The position numbers and the translations under genes were made by a program. Positions 14,401 through 27,800 of a stretch of 64,000 bases of DNA are shown here, piece after piece. The stretch's first letter is position 1. Each line of letters opens with the position of its first letter. Origin of the DNA: Doris montereyensis (Eukaryota; Mollusca; Gastropoda; Nudibranchia; Dorididae); contig JAXRKP010000284.1 of NCBI GenBank assembly GCA_037039925.1, forward strand, positions 33,501 through 97,500. The letters are read 5' to 3'. The notes under the pieces were generated by a model that had not been told where the DNA came from, ran no database searches, and saw only the letters and a program-made list of their open reading frames with translations.

Positions 14401-14599
14401 ATAACATACATATGTCATGTAATGAAAAGATGAAATGTTGTCATCAGTACACTAATATCAAATCAAATCATCAATGCACCGTCGAAATTCACCACTCAAA
14501 TCAAACTCACTCAGCAGACCCAGCATGAGATTCTCTAGACCAGACGTCAAAAGTATCACCACAACGGCTTGTGAGCAAGTTGACATGGTTAAAAAAAGG

Positions 14600-14975
14600 C
14601 TCAAGTAGGTAGACTGTTTTTCATTGACATTTACCCCAGTCCCATCATATGTGGTGATCTCAGGGCAAATTAAGGGTGGGGAAACAGCAAGAAGAAAGAC
14701 AAGTGAAAAGAAAGAAGTAGGATCTACCAGCAATACCCGCCAAAACGCCCACAAATCGTAGGCAGTTGGCGAGACCTTTTAGGCAGTTGGTGGGACCTTT
14801 TAGGCAGTTGGCGGGTTAGGCAGTTGGCGGGACCTTTCTACCAGGCAATACCCGCCAAAACGCCACAAATCGTAGGCGGGACCTTTAGGCAGGTTCTGGC
14901 GGGACTTCTTTCTACTTTTTTTTTTTTTGTTTCCTCTTAATTCACTGCATATGGTGTACGGGGTAAACATTGATT
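14600..14975. repeat. S3 copies in inverted arrangement with a short tandem repeat
   Basis: A - strand S3 copy (14625-14755) and a + strand S3 tail (14880-14975, gcatatggtgtacggggtaa) flank a tandem stretch of taggcagttggcgggacctt units at 14757-14845. Confidence 0.5.
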
Positions 14976-15615
14976 TAAATCTAAACAAACAAACAAGCCT
15001 ACGACTATGTTAGAAAACCGTTCTTATGTATACAGATCACAGTAATAGTAATTATAATATACTAATAGTACTTTTTAAAAAAAAGTTTTATGGTTGAGAA
15101 AATACACGTATTATATTATATCCCTGAAGTTTGTTAAGTTATCAACATTTGGACCAAACACAGGAGCACTGTAAAACTATCATAACAGTAATAATAATAT
15201 CAACGAACATGAGATGACATCAGGAATTCAAAAGAAAGAGAATGCAAAAAAAGTAGCACAAAACAAAATGACATCTTCACAAACGGTTCAAACCAGGACC
15301 CATGATAGATAGTGACTGGGAACCCAAAACTTTCCGGTTCAAAAAATTGTGTTCGAAATCATACATTACATCCAAAATATTTCTTTGAGACACCGAAACA
15401 ATATTGCGGTGCTTACAAATTTTCAAAAAATTAAAAAAAAAACCCCACTGAAAGTTAACACGTGGAAGCAAGAAAGAAAATTGGTGTCTTAAAAGCCTAG
15501 AGAATGTCAGGCTGCAACACCGATGAACTGAAATTCTAGAAGTTTCTTGGAGGAAAAATAAAAAAGTATGAGATTTTAGGAGATAATTTTGTTTTTAATT
15601 TTTTTTTCATGTAGA
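14976..15615. other. Intergenic DNA, nothing recognised
   Basis: AT-rich; no gene or recurrent repeat was identified. Confidence 0.35.
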
Positions 15616-15619
15616 TTTT

Positions 15620-15930
15620 GCAGTACAAATTAAGAGAAAGAAATCGGGATGGCTTGGACACACCTTTACAAAGCCACCAGAACGGCCTTAAAAGTGGAAT
15701 CCACAAGGGAAGAGAGGTCGAGGAGACCAAACCAACACGGAGGAGGTCAACCCTACAGGAAGCTCGGCAGCTGGAGCCTTTCCTGGAACCAGACACAGAG
15801 ATGGTGGCACACAGGACACAAAGTGGAGTGGAGAGACTGAGACCTCATTGGCGACCTATGCCCCACTCGAGAGGTACGAGGGGTTTTAAGTCAAGTAAGT
15901 CAAGTAAGTCAAGTAAGTCAAGATTCTGTA
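15620..15930 (+). mobile_element. RTE-like LINE, 3' end with tandem tail
   Basis: It is homologous to 14190-14400 but longer, ending in frames that read SLATYAPLERYEGF. It terminates in repeated aagtcaagt units (15890-15922), a typical short-repeat LINE tail. Several stops and shifts show it is inactive. Confidence 0.65.
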
Positions 15931-16101
15931 TGAGCCCTGACTTGAGAGACGACCGATCGAAACGTTCCAGCATCTTCCTTCTGTTCCTCCCATCTGTTTC
16001 TTATTCAGACTTCTCCAATTTCCTTTAAATTGGCTATCATTTGACCTCGTAAACAGGAAACTTTAGATTAATATCATAACGTGAGCAATGCAGTCCCAGA
16101 C

Positions 16102-16372
16102 ATGAGAGAGGGTGAGACGCAAAAAAACCACTATGTCCAAAAGATATCTTGAGAAAACCAATTCCGTCTTCCCTTAGTTCTAAATAAATCCTGGATCAAT
16201 TTGATATTTAGAGCCAAATTATAATATGAAATAGTCAGTTTTGAACTAAAAATGATATCATCGTCAGAAGACTCTTCATTCAACGTCCGAGATGGTGGAA
16301 AAAAAACCTCACCATATGTAAAAACAATATGGCGGATAACGGGTTCTATATCTCACCCCCTCATATATATGT
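16102..16372. mobile_element. MITE family 2
   Basis: The inverted ends are atgagagagggtgagacgc at the left and ctatatctcaccccctcat at the right. The element is ~270 bp with no coding capacity. Half of a related copy is at 341-475. Confidence 0.6.
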
Positions 16373-16724
16373 GTATAGGCATCACAGTCACTAGGGACGC
16401 TCGCCTAGACTGCGTATGCTAGTATGGTGATCTTAATCACATCTCTGGATATACATAATAAAATATCTATAAATATGTAAGTGCCATAACAATAGGTAAA
16501 TTGAAAGAAAAGTTCGCATGTGAGGTAAATGTGTAAACTCTCAAGACAGCTCCTGATTGAGTTTTGTATAAACACAGTCCCTTTGATTTACTTTGAGTCA
16601 TCATGATATCAGTGGATAGCCTGGCCTGTACTTACAGATAAACAAACAGGGAAATCAAACACATAATATTCACACTATTGAGTTTGCTTTACTACAAACT
16701 ATAACACCAGCCATGAAAACCCAA

Positions 16725-16930
16725 GAAGAGCCGGCTGACTACCACGATCCAATAGACCGGAGTTCGATTCTCAGTCTGGGCAGACTCTTCAAGGCCTTCC
16801 TCCTGTCGAATCCAGCGGCGAAATGGGTTTGCCCAGTCTATTCAACGACAGCATGGAAAGCCATGGAAAACTACAGCGTGTAATGCCCTTTGGTTTTGAC
16901 AATCTGGCCTCCTCACTCAGTTATCCTACA
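16725..16930 (+). mobile_element. Possible tRNA-like SINE, another family
   Basis: A B-box-like word, gagttcgattctc, lies at about 16758 with tRNA-like sequence before it and a unique body after it. There is only one copy here, so the call is tentative. Confidence 0.4.
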
Positions 16931-17379
16931 CTACAACACACTGAACTCTTAAGATCTGCTCATGAAAAATCTGCTTAAAAAAAAAGGGGAAGATTTTTCA
17001 TCTCTGTGAAAAAACCCCCACCCCAACCCAAACATCAATCAAAAACCTAATAAGATACGAAATCCTTGTTCACATTTAAATTAACTACAGTGAGTAAATG
17101 CTGTTGTAAAACCCCCCCCACCCCCCCCGAACCCATGCACCATACAACTGGAATATTTTCATTTGAATACAATATAAAAACAAGCAAAGCATGGCATTTA
17201 CACATTTACAAAACGTTTAACAAAAATAAAAACACACGGGTGCCGCACATTCAAATCAACCAATCAGCTGGTGTGGATGGGGGACGGGCTGCTGTTGAAA
17301 ATCTTGAAAAAAAACCCATTCACGATTACAGAGTTCATCCATTCTCAAAATCTCCCACAACACTTCACTTGAGATCGCA

Positions 17380-17503
17380 TCACATTGCCGAGGGTTTGAT
17401 GCCATAGACGAGCGCCGTGGACACGAGGGCTGTCAGAGCCAGGATGGCCCAGTTGGAACGGATGATGGCCATCTTGTTGTAGCCGTAGCCGGCGTCCCCA
17501 CAC
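17380..17503 (-). CDS. SDHC: SDHC exon 6, last transmembrane helix and stop
   Basis: Acceptor ggcag. A run of four Gs should be three ([10 protein letters not shown]). It then reads [20 protein letters not shown] and [10 protein letters not shown], with the stop at 17382-17380. Sequence left of 17380 is the 3' UTR. Confidence 0.9.
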
Positions 17504-20500
17504 CTGCCGAGAGAAGAACTAGGTTGCAGTGTTTCGTTTGTTTAACTGGAATTTACCCTGCGTCCACCATTTGTGGTGTGGCGTCAGTGGCGGTCGGTTA
17601 GGCTGCCGGAACGGGGATCATGAAGTCCCGAGTTCGAATCCTAGCAAAGCCAGGTCCGACGTTGTTGTGTTCCTTGGGGGAAAGACGCATAACATGCATT
17701 TTCCCCACTCTACCACGTGCAAAATTTTTCACCAGTTGGCGGTGAGGCCCGAACCCACTACCTTTCAGTTGAGAGCAGACACCCCGACTTTTTGCAAAAC
17801 AAAGTTACCAGCAATATATGAATAGAGATGAAGAGGAATATAAAACAGTAATAAAAAGGTTAGAATAGAAAGAAAACAGAACTGAACAGAGAAATTTTCA
17901 GGTAACCCACCCTTCATCAACTACAAAGAAAGACATAGAAACAAAATTATTGTCGTTTTTTTATCTCCGAAACACCATGAACGTGTTTGATGCTTGATTT
18001 GGTGGTTTGCTTTCTGTTTTTGTCTTCTCTTGTTTTTTTTTTTTTAATTTAAGGGAAAGTTACTTTCATTTTTTCTGGGTTCATCACATAAGTGAAATTA
18101 AAGAATTATTTCTGAGAAAAGCACATAGTGTCTGATCTAAGTCGTTATCTCACTGTTAGACATCCTCTATGGTCATGACACATTCAGATTGAAACAATTG
18201 TTCATCTGACAGACCATGAATACGAGTGACACATTTTCTCTCTCTCCACTTTTCTTTGTTTCAAGACATTTGGATATATGTATCGCATATTGTGATGGAA
18301 TCCTTCAGATAACAAATCTACATATTCAAAAATTACTAAAAACAAAATTTACATTTTTAAAAATGGATTTGATTTGATTAGATGTACCCAAATCAACGAC
18401 TACGGTGATCTCAGGGGTTTTGTAGGATTTGTAAACATCCAAGAGATCTTTAATGCGCACACAGATTTGTGATCTGCACATGGGACCTCCTTTTATCGCC
18501 CGTCTCAGGCAGTGTTGATCCACATACCAGGACCGGACCAGGGAAAAATGTTCAGCCGTTGACGAAGCTCAAACCCACTACCTTCTGACTGAGGGGCTGA
18601 AACCTTGCCTCTGGACTACAGAGTCCCCCTTTAGACTGGACCAGGCCAAGAGGATTATAAACTTACAAAATGCCGGAGGCTGATCAAAAAGTGGAAGACG
18701 CAGCGGGAGAGTCAGGGCGTACTTCATGCCGGCAACGATGACTGGACTCATCTTCAGGGATTTCAACTTCTCCAGATTGGATTTAAAGTCGCCAGGAAGA
18801 CACAGAATGATGACTGAGCCACCGACGACAACTGGCCAGATTAAAATGAGAAAATAAAAAAAACAAGCATGATGATGAGATTAACAGTAGTGATAATTGT
18901 GACTAGGGAAACATTGACATAAGTTGTATAAATCAAAAACAAACAAATCTCTCAGTATCAGTTCAAAAAAAAAAAAGAAGCAACCCTATTTGTTTGGTTT
19001 ATTGACATTTACCCCATTCACCATGCGATGTTAAAAAACAAACCCCAAAACCAAAGATAAAGCACAATATGAAAGAAACACAGAGAGATCGCAGTTTCGA
19101 TCATCATGGCGGCCAAGATTTTCTGTCTGTTCCTTGTATTTGTCTGGAAGTCTTTGTTCATATGGGGTTTTCATATTATTTAGTGTTCATTTCCTTTACT
19201 TAAGCTTTAGAAATGCGGTTTAGTTTGAGCACAGAGCAATTCCCAGTTCTCACCTGCTTGTAGACCGACGGCAGCGATTCTGTTTGAGATGGATATGACC
19301 ATGGTTTGATGGTACCTGTGGTGAGGGGGAGACAAGCAGGCAGACAGATAGACACGCATGTGGGCGATTTAGAATTGCATTCCAATAAAGATAAACTTGC
19401 TTTTATATAACAATCAAATACTGCTTGCAAAGACATAGAGCAGGAGTTTGTCCTGGTATCTATAACATGAAGTGGGACATGTGACGATTCTATTCAATTA
19501 AAAAAAAACTCTATTGTCCTCATGAAGGCACATCGTCTTCGTTCGATGTCAGTCTGACACAGGTTTGCACTCCCAATCTAGCACTTGTACCCATTTGCAC
19601 CCGGGTCAAGTGAGGAAAATGTGTGTTACGTGTCTTTCCTTAAAAAAAAAACACTAGCTTGGCTAGGATTCGAACCAGAGACCTCATGATCCAAAGTCTG
19701 GTAGCCTAACTACCTGTAATAAGACACATTTTCCCTGCTCCTTTCTTCGTTCCTTATTCATAAACAATAAAACTAAATGGATAAAGCAAATACACTCCCA
19801 ATTAGAAGAAAAGGTTGTTGGTTTTTTCCCAGCCTCTCTGTCAAGTTTTAAGAAAGTTTGTCTCATCACTGGTCTCTTTATATTGTTATAACTTATATAT
19901 ATATATAATACTTAGTTTGAATCTTATCGTCATAAATTGTAAAATCAAACAACATTTATAAACAAATAAATAAATAAATAAACTGGATTTGCAGATGAAA
20001 ATCTCATTTGACAATTGAAACTTTAACCAGAGTCAAAAAGGAAACGGAAAACTGCCTACAGAATGGAAACGGCTGAGAGGTGCCACGAGATATAGTGTAA
20101 ATTCTTACGACTGTCGTCTAAGTTCACGTTAGTTACAAGATTTTAAAAAGGATCTGAAATGATAGGAAACTAAAAGAGACAAAATCAGAAACACAACAAT
20201 AAGAATAAGAGATCAGATGGCATAAAAACTAAGATAGGAATAAATTAACTCAGATGGCTTGGACATGTAAATCGAATGAACGATAAGAGAATAGCTAAGA
20301 AATTTAACCTTCAGAGAAGGAAATAGACAATGCCAGGACAAGGTTGCCCCCGAAGAAAGATCATTACGGAGATCTAAAACCATACACGCATTTTTGAGAT
20401 CAGGTGGCCTGAAAAGATAAGAAATGAAGATCTTTGGTGGCGAGCAGGACAGGAACCAGTGGCCATACAGATCCTGCATAGAGAAAGTGGGGTTGGATTG

Positions 20501-23500
20501 GACACACCTCGGGAAACCAGCACTACACGCCAGTCCATGACTCAGAACCTCGCAGCACCTGGAGGCGAGACATTGAAGAGCAGATAAGGATGTAGGGAAC
20601 CAACTGGACGGGAATTCAACAGGCAGCCCAGAACAGAGTGCGATGTCATCGATGGCCTATAGATGCTCTTCCCAGAGCTACGGGCCTAAGCAAGTAAGTA
20701 AACCCATACACCGGAAGATAGAACGGGAACTGATAAAGAAAGAAAGAAACAGAAGCTAAAGGAAATGCTGACAGGAGGGAATCAATCTGTGTGAAAATAG
20801 CAATGGGGGAGGTAACTCACTTGTAAATGGTAAGGTGAGGTGACACAGGTCTGTTGAGGGCTTTGTTCTTGGACCAATAGTTACTCATCTCCTCGTAGGC
20901 CGTTTGTCTGACAGATGACATGTTGGACCTGCAGATCAAAGTATGGAGGAAAGGTTTGGAGGAATTTACATACATATCTATATACACCGGTATAATATGT
21001 GACATTGGGGTTTGTACTTTCTGTGTTATAATATGTTACAGACCTTTTCACAATTTTACTTTTTATTTCCATGTATACACTTTGAATTTGAACATTAGAA
21101 ATGCAATCGTTGAAAAAGAAATTTCTTTGTTATTTTATTCTCTTCTCCCCCTTCCCACTGAGCATAATATTTAGTAATATAAAAAGCTAGAACACACACA
21201 CACACACAAACAGAGTGAAGTAAAGTTTCTTTAAGGCCATTATGACCCATGGAATGGGAGATAAGAAAGTTCCTTCAAGGCCATAAATGACCCATGGAAT
21301 GGGAGATAAGAAAGTTCCTTCAAGGCCATAAATGACCCATGGAATGGGAGATAAGAAAGTTCCTTCAAGGCCATAAATGACCCATGGAATGGGAGATAAG
21401 AAAGTTCCTTCAAGGCCATTATGACCCATGGAATGGGAGATAAGAAAGTTCCGTCAAGGCCATAAATGACCCATGGAATGGGAGATAAGAAAGTTCCTTC
21501 AAGGCCATAAATGACCCATGGAATGGGAGATAAGAAAGTTCCTTCAAGGCCATAAATGACCCATGGAATGGGAGATAAGAAAGTTCCTTCAAGGCCATAA
21601 ATGACCCATGGAATGGGAGATAAGAAAGTTCCTTCAAGGCCATAAATGACCCATGGAATGGGAGATAAGAAAGTTCCTTCAAGGCCATAAATGACTCATG
21701 GAATGGGAGATAAGAAAGTTCCTTCAAGGCCTATAAATGACCCATGGAATGGGAGATAAGAAAGTTCCTTCAAGGCCATAAATGACCCATGGAATGGGAG
21801 ATAAGAAAGAAAGTTCCTTCAAGGCCATAAATGACCCATGGAATGGGAGATAAGAAAGTTCCTTCAAGGCCATAAATGACCCATGGAATGGGAGATAAGA
21901 AAGTTCCTTCAAGGCCATAAATGACCCATGGAATGGGAGATAAGAAAGTTCCTTCAAGGCCATAAATGACCCATGGAATGGGAGATAAGAAAGTTCCTTC
22001 AAGGCCATAATGAACAATGGAATGGGAGATAAGAAAGTTCCTTCAAGGCCATAAATGACCCATGGAATGGGAGATAAGAAAGTTCCTTTCAAGGCCATTA
22101 TGAACAATGGAATGGGAGACTTATCCCAGTTTTTCTATAATGTCATATTCTTGACAAGAACGCCAGTCTGACGCAGATCTTTACTTCCAAGCTAGCGTTT
22201 GTACTCATTTTGCACCATGGGCGAGTGGGGAAAATGTGTGTTAAGTGTCTGTCTTTCCCAAGGGACACAGTGCCTTCATAAAGACAAACAATCCCCTATC
22301 TTCATCCACCGTCAAGCAACAACGATAACACAAATTTTATAAACTCGTAAGTGAAATGTCGTTTACTTTGTACTTTTTATTCTATATATCACAAAAACAT
22401 TCACATTCATGAAAGAAGCAACAACGATAACACAAATTTTATAAACTCGTAAGTGAAATGTCGTTTTACTTTGTACTTTTTATTCTATATATATCACAAA
22501 AACATTCACACATTCATGAAAGAAGGACCTAACAGAATTCAAACAAAAAGGTCGAAAAATAAAAACATATATACATATATAAGAAAATGTCCTTTACCTT
22601 CTGCCCAAAAGAGCAGATGTTTGCTTCAACAAGCATTGCTGTCCTAGAATTCTGAAAAAAAATCCAAGATTTATTAATCCCCTTGAAAAAAACCACAACA
22701 ATATGTTTCATATTGATAGTATTGAAAGCCTTGACCTACAACATCCTTGCATCATTCTGGGTTAAATTTCAATTTCACATGAACTAAGTGAAAAAGGACA
22801 AAATTTATAATCATTAGTAAAGCTCTCTATACAAATATGTTTGGTAAAGAAAAAGAAAGAAACAAAACAGTGGTCTCCAAAATTTATAACCATTAGTAAA
22901 GCTCTCTATACAAATATGTTTGGTAAAGAAAAACAAAGAAACAAAACAGTGGTCTCCAAAATTTATAACCATTAGTAAAGCTCTCTATACAAATATGTTT
23001 GGTAAAGAAAAAAGAAAGAAACAAAACAGTGGTCTCCAAAATTTATAACCATTAGTAAAGCTCTCTATACAAATATGTTTGGTAAAGAAAAAGAAAGAAA
23101 CAAAACAGTGGTCTCCAAAATTTATAACCATTAGTAAAGCTCTCTATACAAATATGTTTGGTAAAGAAAAAGAAAGAAACAAAACAGTGGTCTCCAAAAT
23201 TTATAATCATTAGTAAAGCTCTCTATACAAATATGTTTGGTAAAGAAAAAGAAAGAAACAAAACAGTGGTCTCCAAAATTTATAACCATTAGTAAAGCTC
23301 TCTATACAAATATGTTTGGTAAAAAAAAAGAAAGAAACAAAACAGTGGTCTCCAAAATTTTTGTTGTGTTGCCAAAAAAAAAGGTAAAGTTCTTTCAAGG
23401 CCATTACGTCCTATTTATAGAACTGGAGTGTGTCCAGGTTTGTATGGTGTGAGGCAGAACAGGTGATAATATCCAGCTCCCGGACAGGACAATATAGTCT

Positions 23501-24746
23501 GTCCAGGGATTTTTATTCCCAAGCTGGTGCGTTTGTACCCATTTGCATCTGGGTCGTGTGGGAGAAAATGTGAGTCACGTGTCCTTCCCAAGGAACAAAA
23601 CGTCGTATCTAACATTCCCATGCTTCGAACCCAGGACCACATGGTCCCAAAATCCAGAGCCTAAGCCACGGATACCACTTGTTGTTGCAAACCTGTCATT
23701 AACTTGTGGATGCAGACTCACTTGCCAGCCGCAGTGTTTGCCACATGGGGGAGGAGTTCCTTAGTCGGTTAGTGTCTGATATAATTTCGGAAGTGAGCGA
23801 CATTTAATGAGAAGCAACATAAACACACACCTGTCAAACCATCTTTAGATATCATGAAATTAAATTTACATAAAATAAAAAACTATTGTTGGACACAATA
23901 AATAATTCACTTGAAACTATTGAGTTGAATCAAGCTGCCATTGTCTTTGTTTGCCTGAGGGATCTACACTTAGCTCGGAGGAGGGGTGTGACGGCTGGGG
24001 TGGGGGCGACGAGAGGCAGCCTGGCATATCCAAGGGATATCTGTATTTGAGAGGCCTGCTTTCAGCTGCAGCAGCTTTCGGGCTATGAGACGGGTTTTGG
24101 TTATTTCAGTCACTCTGACACAATGAGAGACTTGAAACAACAGACTGATTATTTGAACATGCGCAATAAAAACGTCGCAGACAACTTTCGGTGAGATAAA
24201 AGCTATAATATATGGCAGGTTTCACAAAATGGTCCATCCTCTTTTGTCAAAATTTACATGTTATATTTCTTACAAGTGTTATGTACCATGTTAAAGCTTC
24301 GAACTTGAGGATTCTAGATATATGACTTTAAGAGATAGCAAAGGACTACGAGGCGTGCCGTAAATTAGCTTTTAAAAGTCATGTTTTTCAGTCAAGGGGC
24401 ACAACTGTGAAAATTCTATGTCCAATGCCAGTGACGCAATGTTACACGGCCCTGCACAGGTCCGTCGACTGAGATTTCCCTGGCATTTATTTAGTGACGC
24501 AATGCTTGGGTATCTGGTTTGGAGAGTTCCTGACTTTTCCCTAGTTCTCAATAAGATGTGAAGTCTGTGTTTGTCGACCCCTCAAGCATGGGAGTCCACG
24601 ACCGGTGCTTTAATGTTGATTAGATGACTCGCACGCTCCGGATCGTGTGGATGGATGAAAACCGATGCTTTTTGTCCTGTTTTTTTGCACTATCCTTATT
24701 ACATGTTACGGATAGGCCGATATTTGCTAATAGAGAAAGAGGGATG

Positions 24747-24844
<98 letters not shown>

Positions 24845-27800
24845 AAGAAAGAAAGGCACCAGCAACAAAACCCTAACCAAAAAAGAAAGCGTTTTTTGCC
24901 GACAGTGGTTCTTTTTTACCCATACGTGCCCCCCTCCCCACTCCCATCATCACTCCTTCCCCCTTCCAACTATCTACAGTCACTTAGAGCGCCCCACTGG
25001 ACTAGCACAAACTTGTGTCTTTATCGATCGATAATTGCTTCATGAATACGGGACGGGATGGGAGCTGTGGCTGACAAATCTTGAACTCTACTTGAACCTG
25101 TGCTATTAGTATTATTTTCTTTTCTCTCTCATTTAAATGCGTTTTTAGTAATATTGTATTGTTATGTTAAGAAAACTGTGCATAATGGAGACGTAGAGTC
25201 ACTATCGTTTTTATTGGACTTCTAAACCTCCTGTATTGCCAATTATCTCTTCTTTATTAGAACGTAATAAATCATGAAAGCCTATTGATTGCCGGACTTC
25301 TTTACATAAGTTTCACTCACGATAAGCCAAAGCAGGTTTTGCTAATGCAACTGAACCTAACCTGAACGGTCTCCAAATCTAACCTGATCAGTCTCTTTTC
25401 TGATGATCGCTCAATGTTTTTTGTGCGCACGTCAGTGGGCGCTCATAAGGAGACAGACAAAGACAAAATATTCCGCAAAGCCGACCGGACAATTTAAAAG
25501 CAAAAATTTCATGGTTTCTCAATAGGCTTACACAAGATGAACAATGAGAAAATAACTCGACGCGATATTACCGTTATTAGAGCCTAAATCGAAGATTTTT
25601 TGCGTGTGTGCGACCGTAAGGTCACACAGACCGCTAGTAGTGTAGTAGACTCATGATATTCTAACTCTCATTTAGAGTTACCTATGATTTTTTGGTGTGT
25701 TTTACAGGATAAATAGCCATAGGAATACGTTTTATTTCACTCCAGGTCATAAAACGGCGCTTCTACGTATTTTTCAACCGGTTTTGTCAGCTCTTACTGT
25801 GTGTTCATTTGTAGACCACAATTGTTACATAATAACGAAAATCTGAACCCGCCTCACGTGATCACTGCAAAAGATACATTTTTTTTAGACATGGCCAAAT
25901 TTTCTTTGAACAATTCTTTCACATGGAATTGAAGAAAAACAGAATAAAAGGTCGTTGACCTCACCTACCTTAAGATGAAATAGGACTTATTAAAAGGGGA
26001 AATGCAAGCGGTCTCAATTCCTAACATTCGCACTAAAAAATATTAACAAAACACACAAATTGAAAGCAAATTTCACAATATTAGGTTTTTTTAAACATGC
26101 GATGTCAAAGCTATACATGGACCAAATGTTAAGAAGATTCATCGATTAGACTTGAGAACGATTAATTGAAGAGTTCCAAGTTATCATTGGGTCCCATTTT
26201 TGTGAAACTTGCCATATCAAATTGGGACACAACCTTTGAATCGAAATTCGCTGACCTTTCTTTGCTTATAATATATTGACCATATCAATTTCTAAGCGTG
26301 AAACTCAGTAGAGTTATCAAATTTGCATTATACTCAACTGCATAGATCTAAAGTGGAGGAATGTCAATACAGCTATAATGTTAGTATGGCTGGTCACGTC
26401 AGTTTGATGTGTCTGTTAAGAATTCTGTTTATTTCAATAAAAATTATCTAAATTTAGATTTAGATCTATTTTTTTTTAAAAAAAGGTCCTCAGTGTAATA
26501 AAAATAAATGTTGTTTGTTCTATACAATTACAATAACAACCAAGAATCTGTTGTAATCATATTTTGACTTCTAGTAAGTGTTCGTACTGTACTGCTGTTA
26601 AATGTAGCTAAACTGATGTTACAGTGGTTGTATTGACGTTGATGACGTGGGGAAACTTGGGACATCGGGACTTTATTTTCAGTCCTTATATGCGAAATTC
26701 AACAGTTAACCCTTTGGTTGCCATATTCGCGAAAGGCGAATTTCCGGTACAGGTTTCAAATGCGACGTTCACCAAAAGGCGAATTTCTAATAAGGACCAT
26801 TTAAAGGCTTAATTCTTTATTTTCAGTGCCTGTAGTAATTCGGGGAGTAGCTCCCTTTTGCTTACGACGCTTTATTCGACTACAGTGATTTTTTTGGTGT
26901 GTTTTGAACTGTGATTTTTCTTGTTTTATTGGTTTGTTTGCATTAGCGATGGAATTTGATGAGGCTGAGACATATAGACATGCAATTGACTCTGGTGATG
27001 AGTTTATACCCGGTAGTGATGATTCTAGCTTGACTTCTGAAGCTGATAGGCCTGAACTAGATCTAGATTTAGACGATCATGATGTTAGTCCTAGGGCCTA
27101 CGGATCATGGTGACGGAGAAAGAGAGAGGGGGAAGTGGGCGGGACAGAGAGGGGAAAGTGGGCGTGACAGAGAGGGGAAAGTGGGCGTGACAGAGAGGGG
27201 GAAGTGGGCGTGACAGAGAGAGGTCTGACCAAAAGTGGGTTTGGAGGATGCCAAACGATCAATATATCAATCAAATATTTAGCTTGTCCATATTCCTAAC
27301 TAGCCTGGAAATTTCATTACCTTGTGATGTGTCATTTGAGAGCTAGATTTTTTTCTTGAAAAGCACCATTTTTCATAGGAGTTTTCAAATAGCCTTAGCA
27401 TTTGAGATGTCAATAGGGACAAATAGGATGGCAACCAAAGGGTTAAGCCATTCTAGATGAGACGCAGTATAAAAAATTGACAACAAACATATACAAATTA
27501 CAATCAATGAATTATTTATTATTATTAATCTCTAACATTAAACATCCATAGCCATAGGGTGAAATCCCCCCTCCCCTTTCTTCACTCCTCAATTTGAGCA
27601 TGAGTTAGAACTTGTAGCAATTCAAGGAAACATATTTGTAGAGACTGAGACACCACCCACTACAGCCAGTGTCAGTGGCCGGTGCACCAGACAGACGTGA
27701 CCGTGACCTCCAACCGAGCCGGGTGAAACAGACCCTCTCGTTGTCATCCTTCAAGCCTTTGACTCAGCAGTGCTCTATTTCATTTAAAAACTCACATGCA

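Larger units (their letters stand above)
26706..27446 (+). mobile_element. Internally deleted piggyBac-type DNA transposon
   Basis: It is flanked by TTAA at 26706-26709 and 27443-27446, the piggyBac target duplication. The inverted ends are perfect over 15 bp: CCCTTTGGTTGCCAT at 26710-26724 and its reverse complement at 27428-27442. Inside, only the first ~54 codons of a transposase-like frame remain, followed by a four-unit tandem repeat. It lies in SDHC intron 1. Confidence 0.85.

Noticed and set aside
17575..17660. tRNA gene
   Set aside because: A-box- and B-box-like words are present but no full cloverleaf. Sequence continues into a SINE body repeated elsewhere.
21187..23404. Repeat-encoded frames on the - strand
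   Set aside because: They are translated 45-bp and 79-bp arrays inside SDHC introns.
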